A stretch of 64,000 bases of DNA from NCBI GenBank assembly GCA_037043015.1, contig CM073322.1, positions 30,178,864-30,242,863 on the forward strand, given 5' to 3'. Under the pieces are notes generated by a model that saw nothing but the letters and a program-made list of their open reading frames with translations, searched no databases and was not told where the DNA came from. Shown in pieces: positions 9,874-22,858 of this stretch. Within the stretch, counting starts at the first letter, position 1; the number at the start of each line of letters is the position of its first letter. Source of the DNA: Bryum argenteum. Its lineage: Eukaryota > Streptophyta > Bryopsida > Bryales > Bryaceae. Position numbers and translations under genes: made by a program.

Positions 9874-11068
9874 ATGGCTGCTCGTCTTGCTCTGGTGCTG
9901 CTGCTCGCTTTCTCTATGTGGTTGCCTGCTTCCATGCGAGCCTTCCCTCCTTCCGGATGGAGTGAACCTCATGCCACTTACTATAGCGGAGCCGATGTTT
10001 CTGGAACTCAAGGTGCCGCTAGCATCATCGATCATCTAGAATCCTGCTGCTTTTTGCCTTTGCGATACACCTACGTTGCGAATTCTTGAGTAGTATGAAG
10101 ATCTGACATGTCAATAGTATCTAATATGTCGTGCTCTTGTGGAAATTGTGTCTCGATCTTAATTCTAACTGTAACTAATGTGTTCTATGTGCTCCGGCTT
10201 GTGCTTCTTTGGTCTGTTGAGCAGAAACAAAAAAAGGAAGTGATGGAAATAAGAAAAGGAATGATGGAAATGATGTGCGAAAGAAGATTCTAACGGTAGT
10301 AGAAAATGAGAATTTCGTTTTCTTCTTTGTGGCGGAAGTCTTTACGAGTGTGTAGGATTGGTAGAGGAGGTTCGTATGTTTGCTGAGATGCGTGATGCGG
10401 TTCTGTGCAGGTGGAGCGTGTGGATTCGGAAATCTCTACAGCACAGGCTATGGCACGAACACCGGGCTTACCTGTGGCGCTTGCTTGCGATCCGAGTGGC
10501 TCGAAGTACTGTGAGGGCCAGCCGTCTGTGATCGTCACCGCCACGAACTTCTGTCCTTCAGGCTCCGAAGGCGGATGGTGTGATCCTCCGAGGCAGCATT
10601 TCGATCTTTCTATGCCTGTATTCGACAAGATCGCTGAGGAAGTCGGTGGTGTCATTCCTGTCCATTACCGAAGGTGAGACTTCGCTTGATAAAAATTTCT
10701 ATTGGAAGTTGTGTAAGAAAACCGTTAATAATTGGTTTTTTACTTTTTCAGAATGCCGTGATAGAAGTAAGGCGGCATGCGGTTCACCATGAACGGCAAT
10801 CCCTACTTCATTATGGTGCTTGTGATGAACGTGGCCGGAGCCGGGGACGTGCAGCAGCTTTTCATGAAGGGTTCGAACACGGATTGGTATCCAATGAAGC
10901 GCAACTGGGGACAGATATGGCAGTGCTCGGATGGCCACGAGCTCGTGGGACAAGCGCTCTCGTTCAAAGCTGTCACTAGCAATGGTGCAACCGCTATTTC
11001 CATCGACGCATCGATGCAACACCTGCGAATTGGGAGTTCTCTCAGACTTTCAAGCCTCCAATTTCTGA
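9874..11068 (+). pseudogene. Alpha-expansin pseudogene C (most complete copy)
   Basis: All three exons are present: 9874-10012, 10411-10673 and 10752-11068, with GT-AG borders. Exon 1 encodes the signal peptide and HATYYSGADVSGTQ. Exon 2 carries [16 protein letters not shown] and the [18 protein letters not shown] and [14 protein letters not shown] motifs. Exon 3 has FIMVLVMNVAGAGDVQQLF and WGQIWQCSDGHELVGQAL. It is broken: about 30 bp after GYGTNT are gone, an 11-bp deletion shifts frame before CDPSGSKY, exon 3 starts with several stop codons, and a small indel shifts the C-terminus. It could still be transcribed, but it cannot make a normal expansin (about 250 aa). Confidence 0.87.
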
Positions 11069-11411
11069 CAAGGCTAATGGGAGCTGCACAACAACCACAT
11101 TCATCTAGAGTTTCGATCGTTGTGCAGTGAGAAGGTTGCCGAGGTGTTGCTTCCTGTGCATTTCGTTTCAATCACCAGCTCAGGACTCGAATGTATTCTA
11201 GAGCTCTAGTATTTGAAGAGGACTCTTAGAACGCTGTGATCAGCCTCATGAATACTGGAACACGCACGTGAATAGCTGCGTCCACCACCCGCACTGTGTC
11301 CACCACGCGCACTGTGACCACTCTTTTCCAATAAATCGTGAGCACTGCATAAGCATGTTGTTTTGCTCCTTCTAGATCCCTCTTCTTTAACTCTGCACTT
11401 TCATTCGGGTA

Positions 11412-11712
11412 TTGTAGTATCACAATATGAGGGGATTTGCAACGTTTTCTTCTCAAACGTTGCTCGATCAATTAGTTTAGCAATATTTTAAAACTTGTTT
11501 GAGCAACGTCCTCAATAAAATAAGCAACATTATCGGATCACAAAGTAACGTTATTTATAATCTAGTTGGAAACGTTGCTTATTTTCTTGAGAACGTTGCT
11601 TAATTTATTGAGAACGTTGCTCAAGCAAGTTCCAAAATGTTGTTAGACATGAGCAACGTTCACAGAAAAGCAACATTCCTAACGTTGCAAACCCCCCTCT
11701 TTTCTACTAGTG
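11412..11712. mobile_element. CACTA-ended MITE, copy 2
   Basis: About 300 bp, related to 6652-6911, ending ...TTCTACTAGTG. It sits between CATTCGGGTA and GCTACAATGCC. This is about 70 bp from the site used in unit 1 but the same as in the third copy, so there were at least two insertion events. Confidence 0.6.
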
Positions 11713-11932
11713 TTGCTACAATGCCTATCATTGTCTTCACTCTTAAATAATTTCAGAGAAATTTTAATCGATATATTATGTAGAGAAAGCATACATTGAC
11801 CTCTTCTTGTGGTGAAGTCCGTGACCATCTTCAGTGTTGATTTGAAACTTTTGCAGAAATGAATCTGAATGTCCACATACATGAAACTATAGGATCCATT
11901 AGAGACCACACACCACTGTCACAGGGTAAGAG

Positions 11933-12047
11933 CATCCTGAGTTCGCAAGATAACACCATCGTGAGTTTGCAAGGTAACAGCATCGTGAGTTCTCAGGGTA
12001 CCAGCATTTTGAGTTCTGACGGTAGCACCATCGTGAGTTCTCAACCC
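11933..12047 (+). repeat. 24-bp minisatellite (unit 3)
   Basis: About five 24-bp units as at 7142. They lie within an open frame of 111 codons (11859-12194) that I do not consider a proven gene. Confidence 0.85.
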
Positions 12048-12199
12048 ATCACCGCTGCAGTTAACATTAGTTCCAATCCCGTGAATTTCGGAGTCACGAT
12101 GCTAATTATTGTCGGTTTCGAGACTTACAATCTTCTAACAGCTTTTATGTTTTTACTAACAGACTCGGCTATGGTGATCTTGCACTTTAGTTAAACTTG

Positions 12200-12625
12200 A
12201 AGTGCAAGTCGCAAATTTCGGAGGATGAAATGATGTCTCAGTCTCTCGGATTATGACTAGGATGCTCCAACGACGTTTCAACGTGGTGATGCAACATGGT
12301 CACTTGCCGGCTCGATCAATACGGCATTCTAGAATGTGTCGGGGATGCGCTAGTTGTATGATCGAGAATGGATTACACTGGCTAGCAAACGGAATATGAG
12401 CACTTGTTGCAGATCGCTGGCTGCAGAGTGGTTGTCCGTAGGGCGGGGACAACGAAGTTAGTTTCTGACCTGATGTACGGCCGGTGCCTCTGAAGCACAG
12501 CCACATTGCTGGCCAATATTGTGGCTGACATTGATTCTCATGTGTGTCAGACGTGGTGCCCACTCCTCTTTATCATCGCCAAGGATCCCATGCGATGGTT
12601 CTGGATTCTTCGACACAAACCTCCA
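12200..12625. repeat. Shared downstream block (unit 3)
   Basis: Third visible copy of the block at 600-1060. It ends at the same junction with oxidoreductase exon 3 as in unit 1. Confidence 0.6.
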
Positions 12626-12825
12626 AACCAGCAGGAGAGAATTGCGCAGACTTTATCAGTTGCGTGAAGGGTTGCAATTGCACTTCATCAACAAGAGAGA
12701 ATATGTTCTTGTAGGGGTACCAAAACCCTGCATACTCAGTAAACTACTCTTCAGCATTATAATTTGGACCCAATCACTGGTAAGCTATTGAAGGATCGGA
12801 GCTGCAGTACCATGAGTGCCGATTG
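12626..12825 (-). pseudogene. FAD-oxidoreductase fragment, exons 3 and 2 (unit 3)
   Basis: Same extent and same two junctions as 7847-8041, with small differences. The right end joins the expansin 5' flank after GCCGA. Non-functional remnant. Confidence 0.85.
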
Positions 12826-12992
12826 CCAGGGAGAGCGTGCGAACGAACGCGCAGTCAAGGCCTGTTGGCAGTTGGCATCACACAGAGCCACTGGAGTTGG
12901 AGTTTGTTGGTGCTTTTCCTCTCGCATGGTGCTCGACTTGTCGTTCTGCTTGCTACGCCTTCAATTGCCACATTCGATCGTCTCAAGCAAAA

Positions 12993-14150
12993 ATGGCAGC
13001 TCGTCTTGCTCTGGTGCTGCCGCTCGCTTTCTGACTGCCTGCCGTGCAAGCCTTCGCTCGTTCCGAATGGAGTGAAGCTCTTGCCACTTACTACGGCGGA
13101 GCTGATGCTTCTGGAACTCAAGGTGCCGCTAGCTTCATCGATCATCTAGAATCCACATTATCCCGCTGCTTTTCGACTTTTCGATTCATCTACGTTGCGA
13201 ATTTAGAAGTATGAAAATCTGGTATATCGTTAGTATCTAATTAGTCGTGCTCTTGTGGAAATTGTATCTCGATCTTAATTCTAGCTGTAATTGCGCTCCG
13301 GCTTGTAATTCTTTAGTTTGTTGAGCAGAAACAAACCAAGGAAGTGATGGAAATAAGAAACGAAAGAAAGAAGTAATGGAAATGATGTGTAATAGGAGAT
13401 TGGAATGGTAGTAGGATATGAGATTTTCATTTTCTTCTATGGTGGCGGAAGTATTTACGAGTGTGTAGGAATTGAAGAGGAGGTTTCTATGTTTGTTGAG
13501 ATGCGTGATGCGGTTCTGTGCAGACCTGTGGGGCGTGTGGATTCGGGAATCTGTATAGCACAGGCTAGGGCACGAACACCGCTGCTCTTAGCGCACAGCT
13601 GTTTAACTCCGGGCTTACCTGTGGCGCATGCTATGAGCTTGCTTGCGACCCGAGTGGTTCGAAGTATTCTGAGGGCCAGTCGACTGTGATCGTCATCGCC
13701 ACGAACTTCTGTCCTTCAGGCTCCGAAGGCGGTTGGTGTGATCCTCCGAGGCAGCATTTCGATCTTTCCATGCCTGTGTTCGACAAGATCGCTGAGGAAG
13801 TCGGTGGCGTCATTCCTGTCCATTACCGAAGGTGAGTATTCGCTTGGTAAAAATTTCTATTGGAAGTTGTGTGAGAAAACCGTTAATAATTGGTGTTTTA
13901 TTTTTTCAGAGTGCCGTGCCAGAAGCATGCGGTTCCATGAACGGCAATCCCTACTTCATTATGGTGCTTCTGACGAACGTGGCCGGAGCCGGGGACGTGC
14001 AACAGCTTTTCATGAAGTGATCGAACACCGATTGGTATCCCATGAAGGGCAACTGGGGACAGATATGGCAGTGCTCAGATGGCCACGAGCTCGTGGCACA
14101 AGCGCTCTAGTGCAACTGCTGTCTCCATCGACGCCGCCCAACAATAACCA
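12993..14150 (+). pseudogene. Alpha-expansin pseudogene D
   Basis: Exon 1 begins at 12993, but its signal peptide is cut by a deletion and a TGA. Exon 2 (about 13524-13831) is nearly complete, with [19 protein letters not shown] and [16 protein letters not shown], but carries TAT changed to TAG and a changed Cys codon (SKYSEG instead of SKYCEG). Exon 3 starts at 13910. It loses several bases before the MNGNPYFIMV motif, has a TGA after QQLFMK, and degenerates past CSDGHELV. The normal C-terminus is missing. Non-functional. Confidence 0.87.
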
Positions 14151-14326
14151 CCTTCGTGTAGAGTTTCGATCGTTGGGCAGTGCGAAGGTTGCCGAGGTGT
14201 TGTTTGCTGTGCATTTCGATTCAATCACTCGCTGCTCCAGAATACAGTCGAGGAGTTCAAGAGGACTTTAAGAACGCTGTGATCAGAATTCAATCACTCG
14301 CTCCTCGATTCATTTGGGTCTCGCAA

Positions 14327-14614
14327 TACTACAATTTGAGAAGATTTGCAACGTTTTCTTCATAAAAGTTGCTCAAGTTTAGCAACATTTTAGAACTTGC
14401 TTGAGCAATGTTTTAGAACTTGCTTGAGCAAGGTTCTCAAGAAAATAAGCAACGTTATGGAATCACCAAGTAACATTATTTATAATCTAGTTGAAAACGT
14501 TGCTTATTTTCTTGAGAACGTTGCTTAAGCAAGTTCCAAGAAGTTGCTAGAAATGAGCAACATTTATAGAAAAGCAACATTTACAACGTTGCAAACCCCT
14601 CTTTTCTAGTAGTG
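14327..14614. mobile_element. CACTA-ended MITE, copy 3
   Basis: Starts (C)ACTACAATTTGAG and ends TTTTCTAGTAGTG. The bases AAT flank both ends, which fits the 3-bp target duplication of CACTA elements. It lies at the same site as copy 2. Confidence 0.6.
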
Positions 14615-14829
14615 AATTGGTACAATGCCTACTCATTGTCTCTATTCTTAATTAATTTCAGAGAAGTTTTAATCGATATATTATGTACAGAAAGCATACA
14701 ATGGCCTCTTCTTGTGATAAAGTCCGAGACCATCTGCATTGTTGATTTGAGACTTTTGCAGAAATGAACCTGAATTTCCACATACATGAAACTCAAGGAT
14801 CCATTCCAGACCGCACAACATGTCAGTCA

Positions 14830-14942
14830 CAGGGTAACAGCATCGCATCGTGAGTTCGCAAGGTTACAGCATCACGAGTTCGCAAGTTCGCAAGGTAACA
14901 GCCTGAGTTCCCAAGGTACCAGCATCGTGAGTTCTCGACCCA
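14830..14942 (+). repeat. 24-bp minisatellite (unit 4, rearranged)
   Basis: Variant of the array at 7142 with truncated units such as GCATCGCATCG and a partial duplication of GTTCGCAA. The frame is not kept. Confidence 0.75.
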
Positions 14943-15089
14943 TCACCACTGCAGTTAACCGTAGTTTCCAATTCCCGTAAATTTCGGAGTCACAATGTCG
15001 GTTTTGGGACTCAAAATCTCTTAGCAGCTTTTAAGTTTTTACTACCAGAATCGGCTATGGTGATCTTGCACTGTAGTTAGACTTGAAGT

Positions 15090-15560
15090 GCAAGTCGCAA
15101 GTTCGAGGATGGAATGATGTCTCAGATCATGACTAGAGCATGCTCCAACCACGTCTCAACGTGGTGGTGCAAAATGGTCGCTTACCGTCTTAATAGTTAA
15201 TACGGCATTCTAGAATGTGTCGGGAATGCGCTCGGTTGATAGAGAATGCAGTACATTGGCTAGCAAACAGAATATGAGGACTTGTTGATAGCTGGTGCAG
15301 AGTGGTTGTCGGTAGGGCGGGGACAACGAAGTTTAGTTTCTGACCTAAATATTTACCGCTATGTCTCTGAAGCACGGCCGCATTGCTGGCCAGTATTGTG
15401 GCGGATATTGATTCTCATGTGTGTCAGACGTGGTGCCCACTCCTCTTTACCATCGCCAAGGATCCCATGTGATGGTCCTGGATTCTTCGAACCCCAGAAT
15501 TCATTGTTGTTTGAAGTGGCTGCTTCTTGGTAGCAAGCTTGGAGAGACAAATTATGATTT
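15090..15560. repeat. Shared downstream block (unit 4)
   Basis: Fourth copy of the block at 600-1060. Like unit 0, it retains the right-hand part (AATTCATTGTTGTTTGAAG onward) that is deleted in units 1 and 3. Confidence 0.6.
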
Positions 15561-15611
15561 GGAGGAAGGAAGAAAGAAAAAAGAACACTTGGTGTAAAGA
15601 ACAGTGGTTAT

Positions 15612-17334
15612 TTTTTAATATATATGGCTAGTATGGAGTTTCAGTAAAATAGCCTAAGGGATAAAAGGAAACAATGTTTCATAAGGTACTACTTTTATTA
15701 GTACCAAGGTCGTGAAAGTTGGGCAGACTGTGACGCCTGGCAACATAGTGGTAATATCGTGTCAGTGGTCAGTGGTGATATTAGGGAATGTGGTAGTATC
15801 GTGAAAGTTCACAATAGTGTACAAGGTGGTCATATATCTGCAGAGGTAATATTATGATATGTAGCATCTTAAATTGTGACAGGTGGTAATATTATATGAG
15901 GTAGCTTTGTTTGTACATTTGAGGTAATATAAATGCCATTTTCTCAAGGTTCTAAATATATATGATTACTAGATTTGAATCTGTGCTTGTCTTTATTTTT
16001 CACGTTGAATCTTGTTAAAGTATGTTGAGGCGAGTCGTTACAAAACTCTTCAAATGATTGTCAAATGGAGAAGGGGGATTGGTTCTGGATGCATCTATGG
16101 AGCTTTTAAAGGACAAAGCATGTGAGGGACTAATAAGATTGTAACGTTTGAGCTTTTTTTATTTTGTCATGGAGTTTTTAACTCCTAAATGCCTAAGAGG
16201 TTATTGAGAAAGCTCTTAGATTTGTTCTAAAATATGCTTTTGGTGACTTTCATGACGTTTTGCTCAAACAAAAATGTGAATACCTTCATGGTTCAACATT
16301 GAGTATATTAGGATAGCAATTATTGCTCTTATATTGAATTTAAGAAACCAAAACTTAGAATGATCAATACTCAATTATACTTTCAGTATTGGTAGTGAAA
16401 ATTGGTATGACTAAAATCATATATCATATGATGAAAAGGGGAAATGTCACTAGTAGTTTTTGAATATTACCATTACTTATTGAGAATAGTGTTTTTTCTA
16501 ACATTTTTGAAGAGATGCTTTACATGGGAGGGCAAAATTCCTCTCCATGTGATTGGTCCATTCAATTTATTTTTAATAATTTTATATATATATATATATC
16601 ACATGAGAGGAATTTTCTTCACTCCCCATGTAGAGTACGTGTCCTTCAGACGTCCCATGTATATGTTTGAAGGTTTGATGTGAAACTCGATAAACTCAAA
16701 CAAGGTTTTGCAAAATGGACCTAAATTCCAATTGACAAAAATCAACTACATCTTTTCACAAAACACAATCAACAAAAAAATGGTTGTTTGGGCTCTTGTA
16801 AGTTAATGATGAAGTTGATTGTTGATAAAGGTTACAACATCAAACGCTTATTCACAGCAAGACGAAGAAAGTGATAGACAAAGCAATCCACAAACATAAA
16901 TACAAACTACTTCCTCATCCACACCATGAGTTGTTCTGTCACACGTATGACCAAAAACATATACCATGGCTACTTTGCATGTCACAACGACAATACAAAA
17001 CTTCACGTACAATTACTCTGTTTCTAAAAAAATCTATGAAGTGTCATGAATGGTTGAAATATCTTTCTTCTATCAACATGAGGTTTTTAGAAAGTGAGTC
17101 TTAAATTATCATTAGGACTTGTCCATCTGAGTTTCTAACCCAAATCTTGGTGTTTTTCCAGAGACGGAGTATGCGTTGTAGAAGCCCGGTTCTAATGCGC
17201 ATTCCATTCTGGTGGACCCATCTCTCATGTCTGAGTGTATCTAGCTCCTTATCCAAGTTGATGATTGTATAAATTAACTTCCAGGCTATGCTGAATCTAG
17301 CATTACAAATGTCAAGAGTGGTGCTCACTTATTG
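15612..17334. repeat. Segmental duplicate of 1831-3501, empty MITE site
   Basis: Spacer between expansin D and the intact oxidoreductase, without the MITE. It includes a short AT dinucleotide run near 16582-16598. No coding potential is evident. Confidence 0.8.
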
Positions 17335-17491
17335 TTATCCTATCCTCCAAGACTTCGTCTGACAGGATATGCCAGTGCACGAGGCAAAACAAGCTCCTTT
17401 ATCGTTTTCAGAAGCTAGAAAATGCACAGAACAGCTCATCCGGCACTTGCAGGAGTTACTCCAGCTGAAACTTTTACTAATCTGCTTGTAG

Positions 17492-20101
17492 TCAAAGAAA
17501 GAAGTTGGATAAGTTGGATAATGGAGATTGGGATACAAGGTCTTTGACAGTTTCGTTAACGCGTCGAAGCTGTTGAACGTGGGGCTCATCTGCATCGACG
17601 GGGATAATGGTTGCAAGCTCGCCTTCATCTAGTAAGTCCACCACTCTGTTGGCCGCTTCAAGACCCGTCACAAAAGCTTTTTCCTGTCACACAAACTCCC
17701 CATCAGTTTTCCCAATAAGAACTAATATTAATACGATCATTATCAGTCGGAACTTGTTTCGTGTACCTGAGACCATGAGCCGTGTCGATTCACAATCCAG
17801 TCGCCTGCCATGAAAACATTGGGGAAGCTGGTTGTCCCTCGCATCAGATACTGATACGAGCCTGCACATGCCATGAATTTATCATTGGGCTCTTTGTAAT
17901 TAGATCAGTGCAAGAGATTAAGATCTGTGTCATCGCGTCTACCTGGGAAGAAGTGGGTCACAGCTTTTGGAATGCGAACAACGGCTTGATCAACCACGTT
18001 CGCCTGCCCGAATTCTGGAATGCAAACGGCTAGATAATCCTGAACCTTTTTCACGATCTGGTCGTCGCTTAACGGTAAGAACTGGTTCGCATGATACTGC
18101 CATCAATCAACGTCAACCGTTAGATCCGGGTCAGCAAAATGTGCTACATTCTAGAGAGCGAGAGACTTACAAAGTCAGCTTCAACCACAGTGCCAGGCTC
18201 GTCTTTGTACTCATCGTGTAACTCATTGAGGTTGAAGAATGTCCATCCGGTAGTGGTATCGAATCCGAAACAAGCGTTGCTAGGCATGGATATCGGAACC
18301 TGGAATATCCAATCATTAAACTCTTGTTGAAGATTGCAAGCGTGACCGAATATTGGCTAGAGTTTTACCTTACGATCGAGCCAGAGGCGAACAGCTAATA
18401 TGTCAACAGCACCAAGGTTGGCTGTGTTGACAAACTCTTCCCTGGTGCGCAACACTTTACTGAAGAGAAAAAACACAATAGCGACTGATTCAGTAACATG
18501 ATACTCAAAGGAGTCATTGATCGAGAAGATTGAAGGTTGATTACCTGTTTGGGACGATTTTCTGCATTGCAGAGATGCCGACGGAGAAGATGACAGCATC
18601 GGCAGGAAAGTGCTCCTCACCACACAAAACTCCAGAAACGGAGCCTGTGGCGTCATCTAGCACGAGATCCGTCACCCGTTTGTTGGACAGGAACTGACAC
18701 CCGTTGTCTTGCATTGCTGCTACCCACGGCCGAAATATCATCTCCCCCACTGTCCCACGGCACCACACGACGTCGAAATCTGGCTGCACACACACTGAGC
18801 TCAAAAATCACACCCTAAAACCACTCATGAAGGAATCGTGATTGTGAGCACGGACCTGGTGGGCTAAGATGAAGTAGTAGAGCATGCCCAAGCAGGCGGC
18901 TGCACTACAAAGCTCCCCTGGAGCAAAGAGCCCAACTAAAAGCATGGGGTTGAATGCATCCTTGTACACACGCTCCGAGCAACCATACTCTCGGAAAAGC
19001 TCCCGTGCACTTCCTGCCACGCATGTCCCACTCTTCATTCACATCCACATGAGAGGATCAAATCAGCAGAGAAGAAGGCAATGTATATACTTGAGTCGTA
19101 GTCTTCCCAAGCGCGGTTACTGTTGTCGAAATCAACCACTGCCACACGCCATAGCCGAACGTTAGAAACGGATCATACACTCTTCTTCAACTATCAATCA
19201 ATTTGCAGTTGAGAGGTGACGGTCACCTGCATACATGAGAGGTAGGGCTGTCATGCGGTCCAACAAGGGCAACCGCTTAAACTGCAGTCACAACCACGGA
19301 ATCAAAAGTCTGCAGAAGAACCTACACTCTAGTAAATTGTTGGATATCAGGAGTTGGTACCTGTGTGTAGACGAAAGTACCAAGTGGGCTCGGTAAGAGA
19401 GGCATGTCTTGAAAGATTGGCGATTCTACCTGCAAAAGACGACAATGAGCATGCACTCCAGAAGCAGTCGAGATCAATATAAGTAATGCTTTGCAGGTGA
19501 TGAATTTACCTCCAAACCAGCAGGAGAGAATTGCGCAGACTTTGTCCATTGCGTGAAGGGTTGCAATCCCAGTTCATCAACAAGAGAGAATATATTCTTG
19601 TACGGGTACCAAAACCCTGCACACTCCGTAAACTACTCTTCAGCATTACAATTTGGACCCAGTCACTGGTAAGCTATTGAAGGATCGGAGCTGCAGTACC
19701 ATGAATGCCGACCTCGACAGAGCGACCTCCGGGCGTTTTCCATCCAGCAACAAGCCCGCCAGGCTGCGCTCCGGCCTCTAAAAGCGTAACATCGAATCCC
19801 TGTATACGAAATCACCGAATTCAGAACCCTAATGTCTGATTGGTAGAGGGTGATGATGAAGGTAGCTGACCTGCTTGGTGAGGTGGTGAGCAGCGCCCAA
19901 GCCCGCCCATCCAGCTCCGACCACCACCACTTTCTTCTTCTTCTCCACTTCCTCAGTTGCTGCTGCTGCTGCTTCTGCTCGAATTACCACAGAGTTCCTC
20001 CGTCCCCGCAATTTCAATACCGGAAATCCGCTTCTGGGGTGGGCAATGGCAACATTGCTCGGAATGTAGATGCACTTGGCTTGCAACATTGTTCCTGCCA
20101 T
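17492..20101 (-). CDS. Plastid FAD-dependent oxidoreductase (carotene-desaturase/amine-oxidase-like)
   Basis: Thirteen exons on the minus strand join without frame loss into 555 codons: 20101-19871, 19799-19700, 19616-19510, 19429-19361, 19281-19227, 19138-19091, 19013-18856, 18783-18545, 18459-18369, 18299-18171, 18096-17943, 17861-17767, 17683-17492. Residues 1-50 are basic and Ala/Ser-rich, as in a chloroplast transit peptide. A Rossmann FAD motif GAGWAGLG follows at 62-69, with the ribose-binding acidic residue at Glu85. The C-terminal MAGDWIVNRHGSWSQ segment (about 478-492) resembles the FAD-contacting end of phytoene and zeta-carotene desaturase relatives. I infer a plastid flavoprotein acting on a lipophilic substrate, but the substrate is unknown and it is neither canonical CRTISO nor ZDS. 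It is the only intact copy of five. Confidence 0.88.
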
Positions 20102-22858
20102 GACTACGACCCTTCAAGCCAATGCATTGATTGCTCCTGTACGCAGAGGCACTGCTGAACTTCAGTCGATTATCAACCAGCTATTTCATTACATTGATCG
20201 ATTCGTAAGGGGAGAAACAGAAACAAGTGTGTTATATTGATGAATGAGTGGTTGCGGAAGACTTGAATTGAACGAGGAATGTGTGCACCTTGCTGAATTG
20301 GTAGAGGTCGATAATGTGGGATCGATTTGCGGGAGAGATGGTTGTTGGAATTGGAAGGGGTGATACGTGATACAGGCTGTGTGGCCCAGAAATCTGCACA
20401 TGAGCGTCGGTAGTCCCTTCCCATGCGATTGAAAGCTGGGGTCCAAGGCTGCGGTCCAACATTGCGGTCCAATTTTCCTTCGCACGGAAGGCAGTAGCTT
20501 CGGTGTAAAGCTGGTTGGGATTTGAGAATTGGACCTTGGCCCTTATCCACCTAAAGTGAAGTGGCCCAAAACGACGTCCAAATTTTCCTTTCAAAAATGA
20601 ATTTGCACATTCTTGTAGGATTCCAAGTCAAGAATCTTGAAAGACTTGTGGTTTGAGGTTTTTCAAAAATTCATGTAATTTCATGGTTTCCTAAATTTGG
20701 TACATGGAGCATGAAATGTTTATAGGTTTGGCATAGAGGAGGCACAACTTTTAAGAATGATGTAAGATGTTTTTTGTTGTAAAGTGAAAAAGATACAATA
20801 GGTTTAATAAAAATCTTCGTTGATAAAACAAGGTAGTTAATAAGATTGAACTATTTTTAGGGAAAAAAATTCTCTCTTCAAAATGCAATGTTGATGGTCA
20901 CACTTGTACTTACACCAACATATAGATGCAATCCAAATTGAGACGAATTTGTTCTAAGTGAAACTACACTTAAATATTCGAAAGTAACTTAAATGTGTTA
21001 AAGGTGACACTACACTTTGACTCTTTTCTCTTAGAGGCTTTTAACAGGCTTATTCCAATATTCACTCAATAAACATTTGTACACCTCATCAAGGCCTACC
21101 CAACCATAAAGAGTTAAAACATTAATTACAACCGCCATAGTTTCTAAAAAGTGATTTTCGTACTAAAATCAACAATGGATTAGTTGCTTACTTCATTAGG
21201 GGATAACTAATCATGTTCCCTTCAATAAAGTTTTAAGCTTTATAGCCTACTTTGCTTCCATGATGCTTAAAGCTAATACGAAATTGAGGATGTTCGCTAG
21301 ATCATAATTAATGACGGACACAAGAACCTATTTCAAAGAGTCCTAACAAGCCCTCATAAATCTCAATCTACTTTATCCCACAACACATAAAAAGTTCTCA
21401 CACATGACTTCCTCCTGAGGCCCTTTCAACATTAAATGGCCAGAACTACAACCTACATTATGAGAACATTCTTAAGTAATCCCACAGCAGTTTCAACGAA
21501 CAGTACCGACAAAGAGAAACCTTTAACGTTGCTTCAAGCGCAGCAAGGAATAAACGCAACTTTAGAGATTCACGTTTGTTACATAAGCTCGTCTATCGCT
21601 CTGAAGAAGGGGAAACGACAGTTAACATTTGCACTCAGCAACATTGGTCTTGATGATGGACATTGTGGTGCACCAATCTGCACATCCTCGTGGCTGAATT
21701 ACACGAATACTGCATCATGTATTCCGCGAGTAGTAGTCTACAATGCGTTCAGGGTGTGCACATGTCCAGCGAGTTCTTGTTCCGGACAGACATGAACAAC
21801 AAGGGTGGCTAGTTCCGGTAAGCGGGAAGATAAAACGTCGCAAAGAATGGTATACAACAATCACAAGCTTCATACACAACAGGCGAAATGAGTTGCGCAC
21901 TCACGATTCAATCTTTCGAGTAAGCATTGGTCCCCAAAACACAGCATCAGGGGCTACATGTAAATAATAATCTTAAGTTTCATTCCCTACTGATCATGCT
22001 GAATAATTACAAATGCTTCAGGATATTATTACAAGGAATGAGTCAACATCTGAACACAATACACAACAGGATAGAAGAATAAAGACATTGCCAGCTGGCC
22101 CTTGCAATTAAAAGGCGCCCTATTTACACCATGAGGGCCCTGGCGCAATGGCTGCAAAAGAAACTAACCTTCGGTAGCAGCACTAGCAAGGACGGCCCAG
22201 GGGGCTCCGTCCGCCACCCACCGGACAACCCCCCGGACCCATGCTGCAAAACCAACGTCGGTCCGGGCCATGGCCGATCCTTCAATACCAACGTCGGTCT
22301 TGCCACAAGACCTCCGCATGTCAGTCTGTACACTTCGGAACGAAGGACACTTGCTCTTTATACACGCCCGTTACAGCTAACTCCTGCCTCGATCCTCTTC
22401 CTTCTCAACTTCACTTCACTTCACTTCACACAACTGCACTACCGTCGCTCCCTACCCATTCACACAACTGTTCCACGGCACCACGGCCTGACCAGAAATT
22501 TCTCACAACTACCAGGGGAGACTGACACCAATACCAAGGGCTGAGTCCTACCGCACACAACGCCACCACTTCCTCCCGCGGCTCCCACCTCCCAGTACTT
22601 CTACACCAATGCTTACTTTTACATACACCCACTCTGCCCAACTCCAATGCCACACCAGATCTCCGTGCCGGCACCGCCTGCAATGCTACTCACCCCTGCC
22701 TCCCCTTCTCCCGCTCTTCTAACACAACTTGAATACAATCCTACACTAGTACACTATTCACGCCACTCCCGTGGCCACACTTCTGGCCCCCCGCCCAACA
22801 CAGCGCTCTCACACTGCTCCGCATCTCATCGCCGTCCCCCCCACTATCCAACTGTCCT
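20102..22858. other. Intergenic region between oxidoreductase promoter and PUF 3' end
   Basis: Positions 20102-20560 are the oxidoreductase 5' flank. Positions 20560-21430 are AT-rich with no recognised feature. A 119-codon plus-strand open frame at 21436-21795 has no motif I know and is not called. GC-rich sequence at 22130-22850, with a short ACCAACGTCGGTC direct repeat, probably includes the PUF 3' UTR. Confidence 0.4.

Noticed and set aside
17492..20101. Calling the flavoprotein CRTISO or ZDS by name
   Set aside because: The FAD motif and overall layout fit the desaturase/amine-oxidase superfamily, but the sequence lacks the family-specific motifs I know for either enzyme.
21436..21795. 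119-codon plus-strand frame with several cysteines
   Set aside because: No known motif, no splice context and no homology I recognise. It could be real but cannot be supported.
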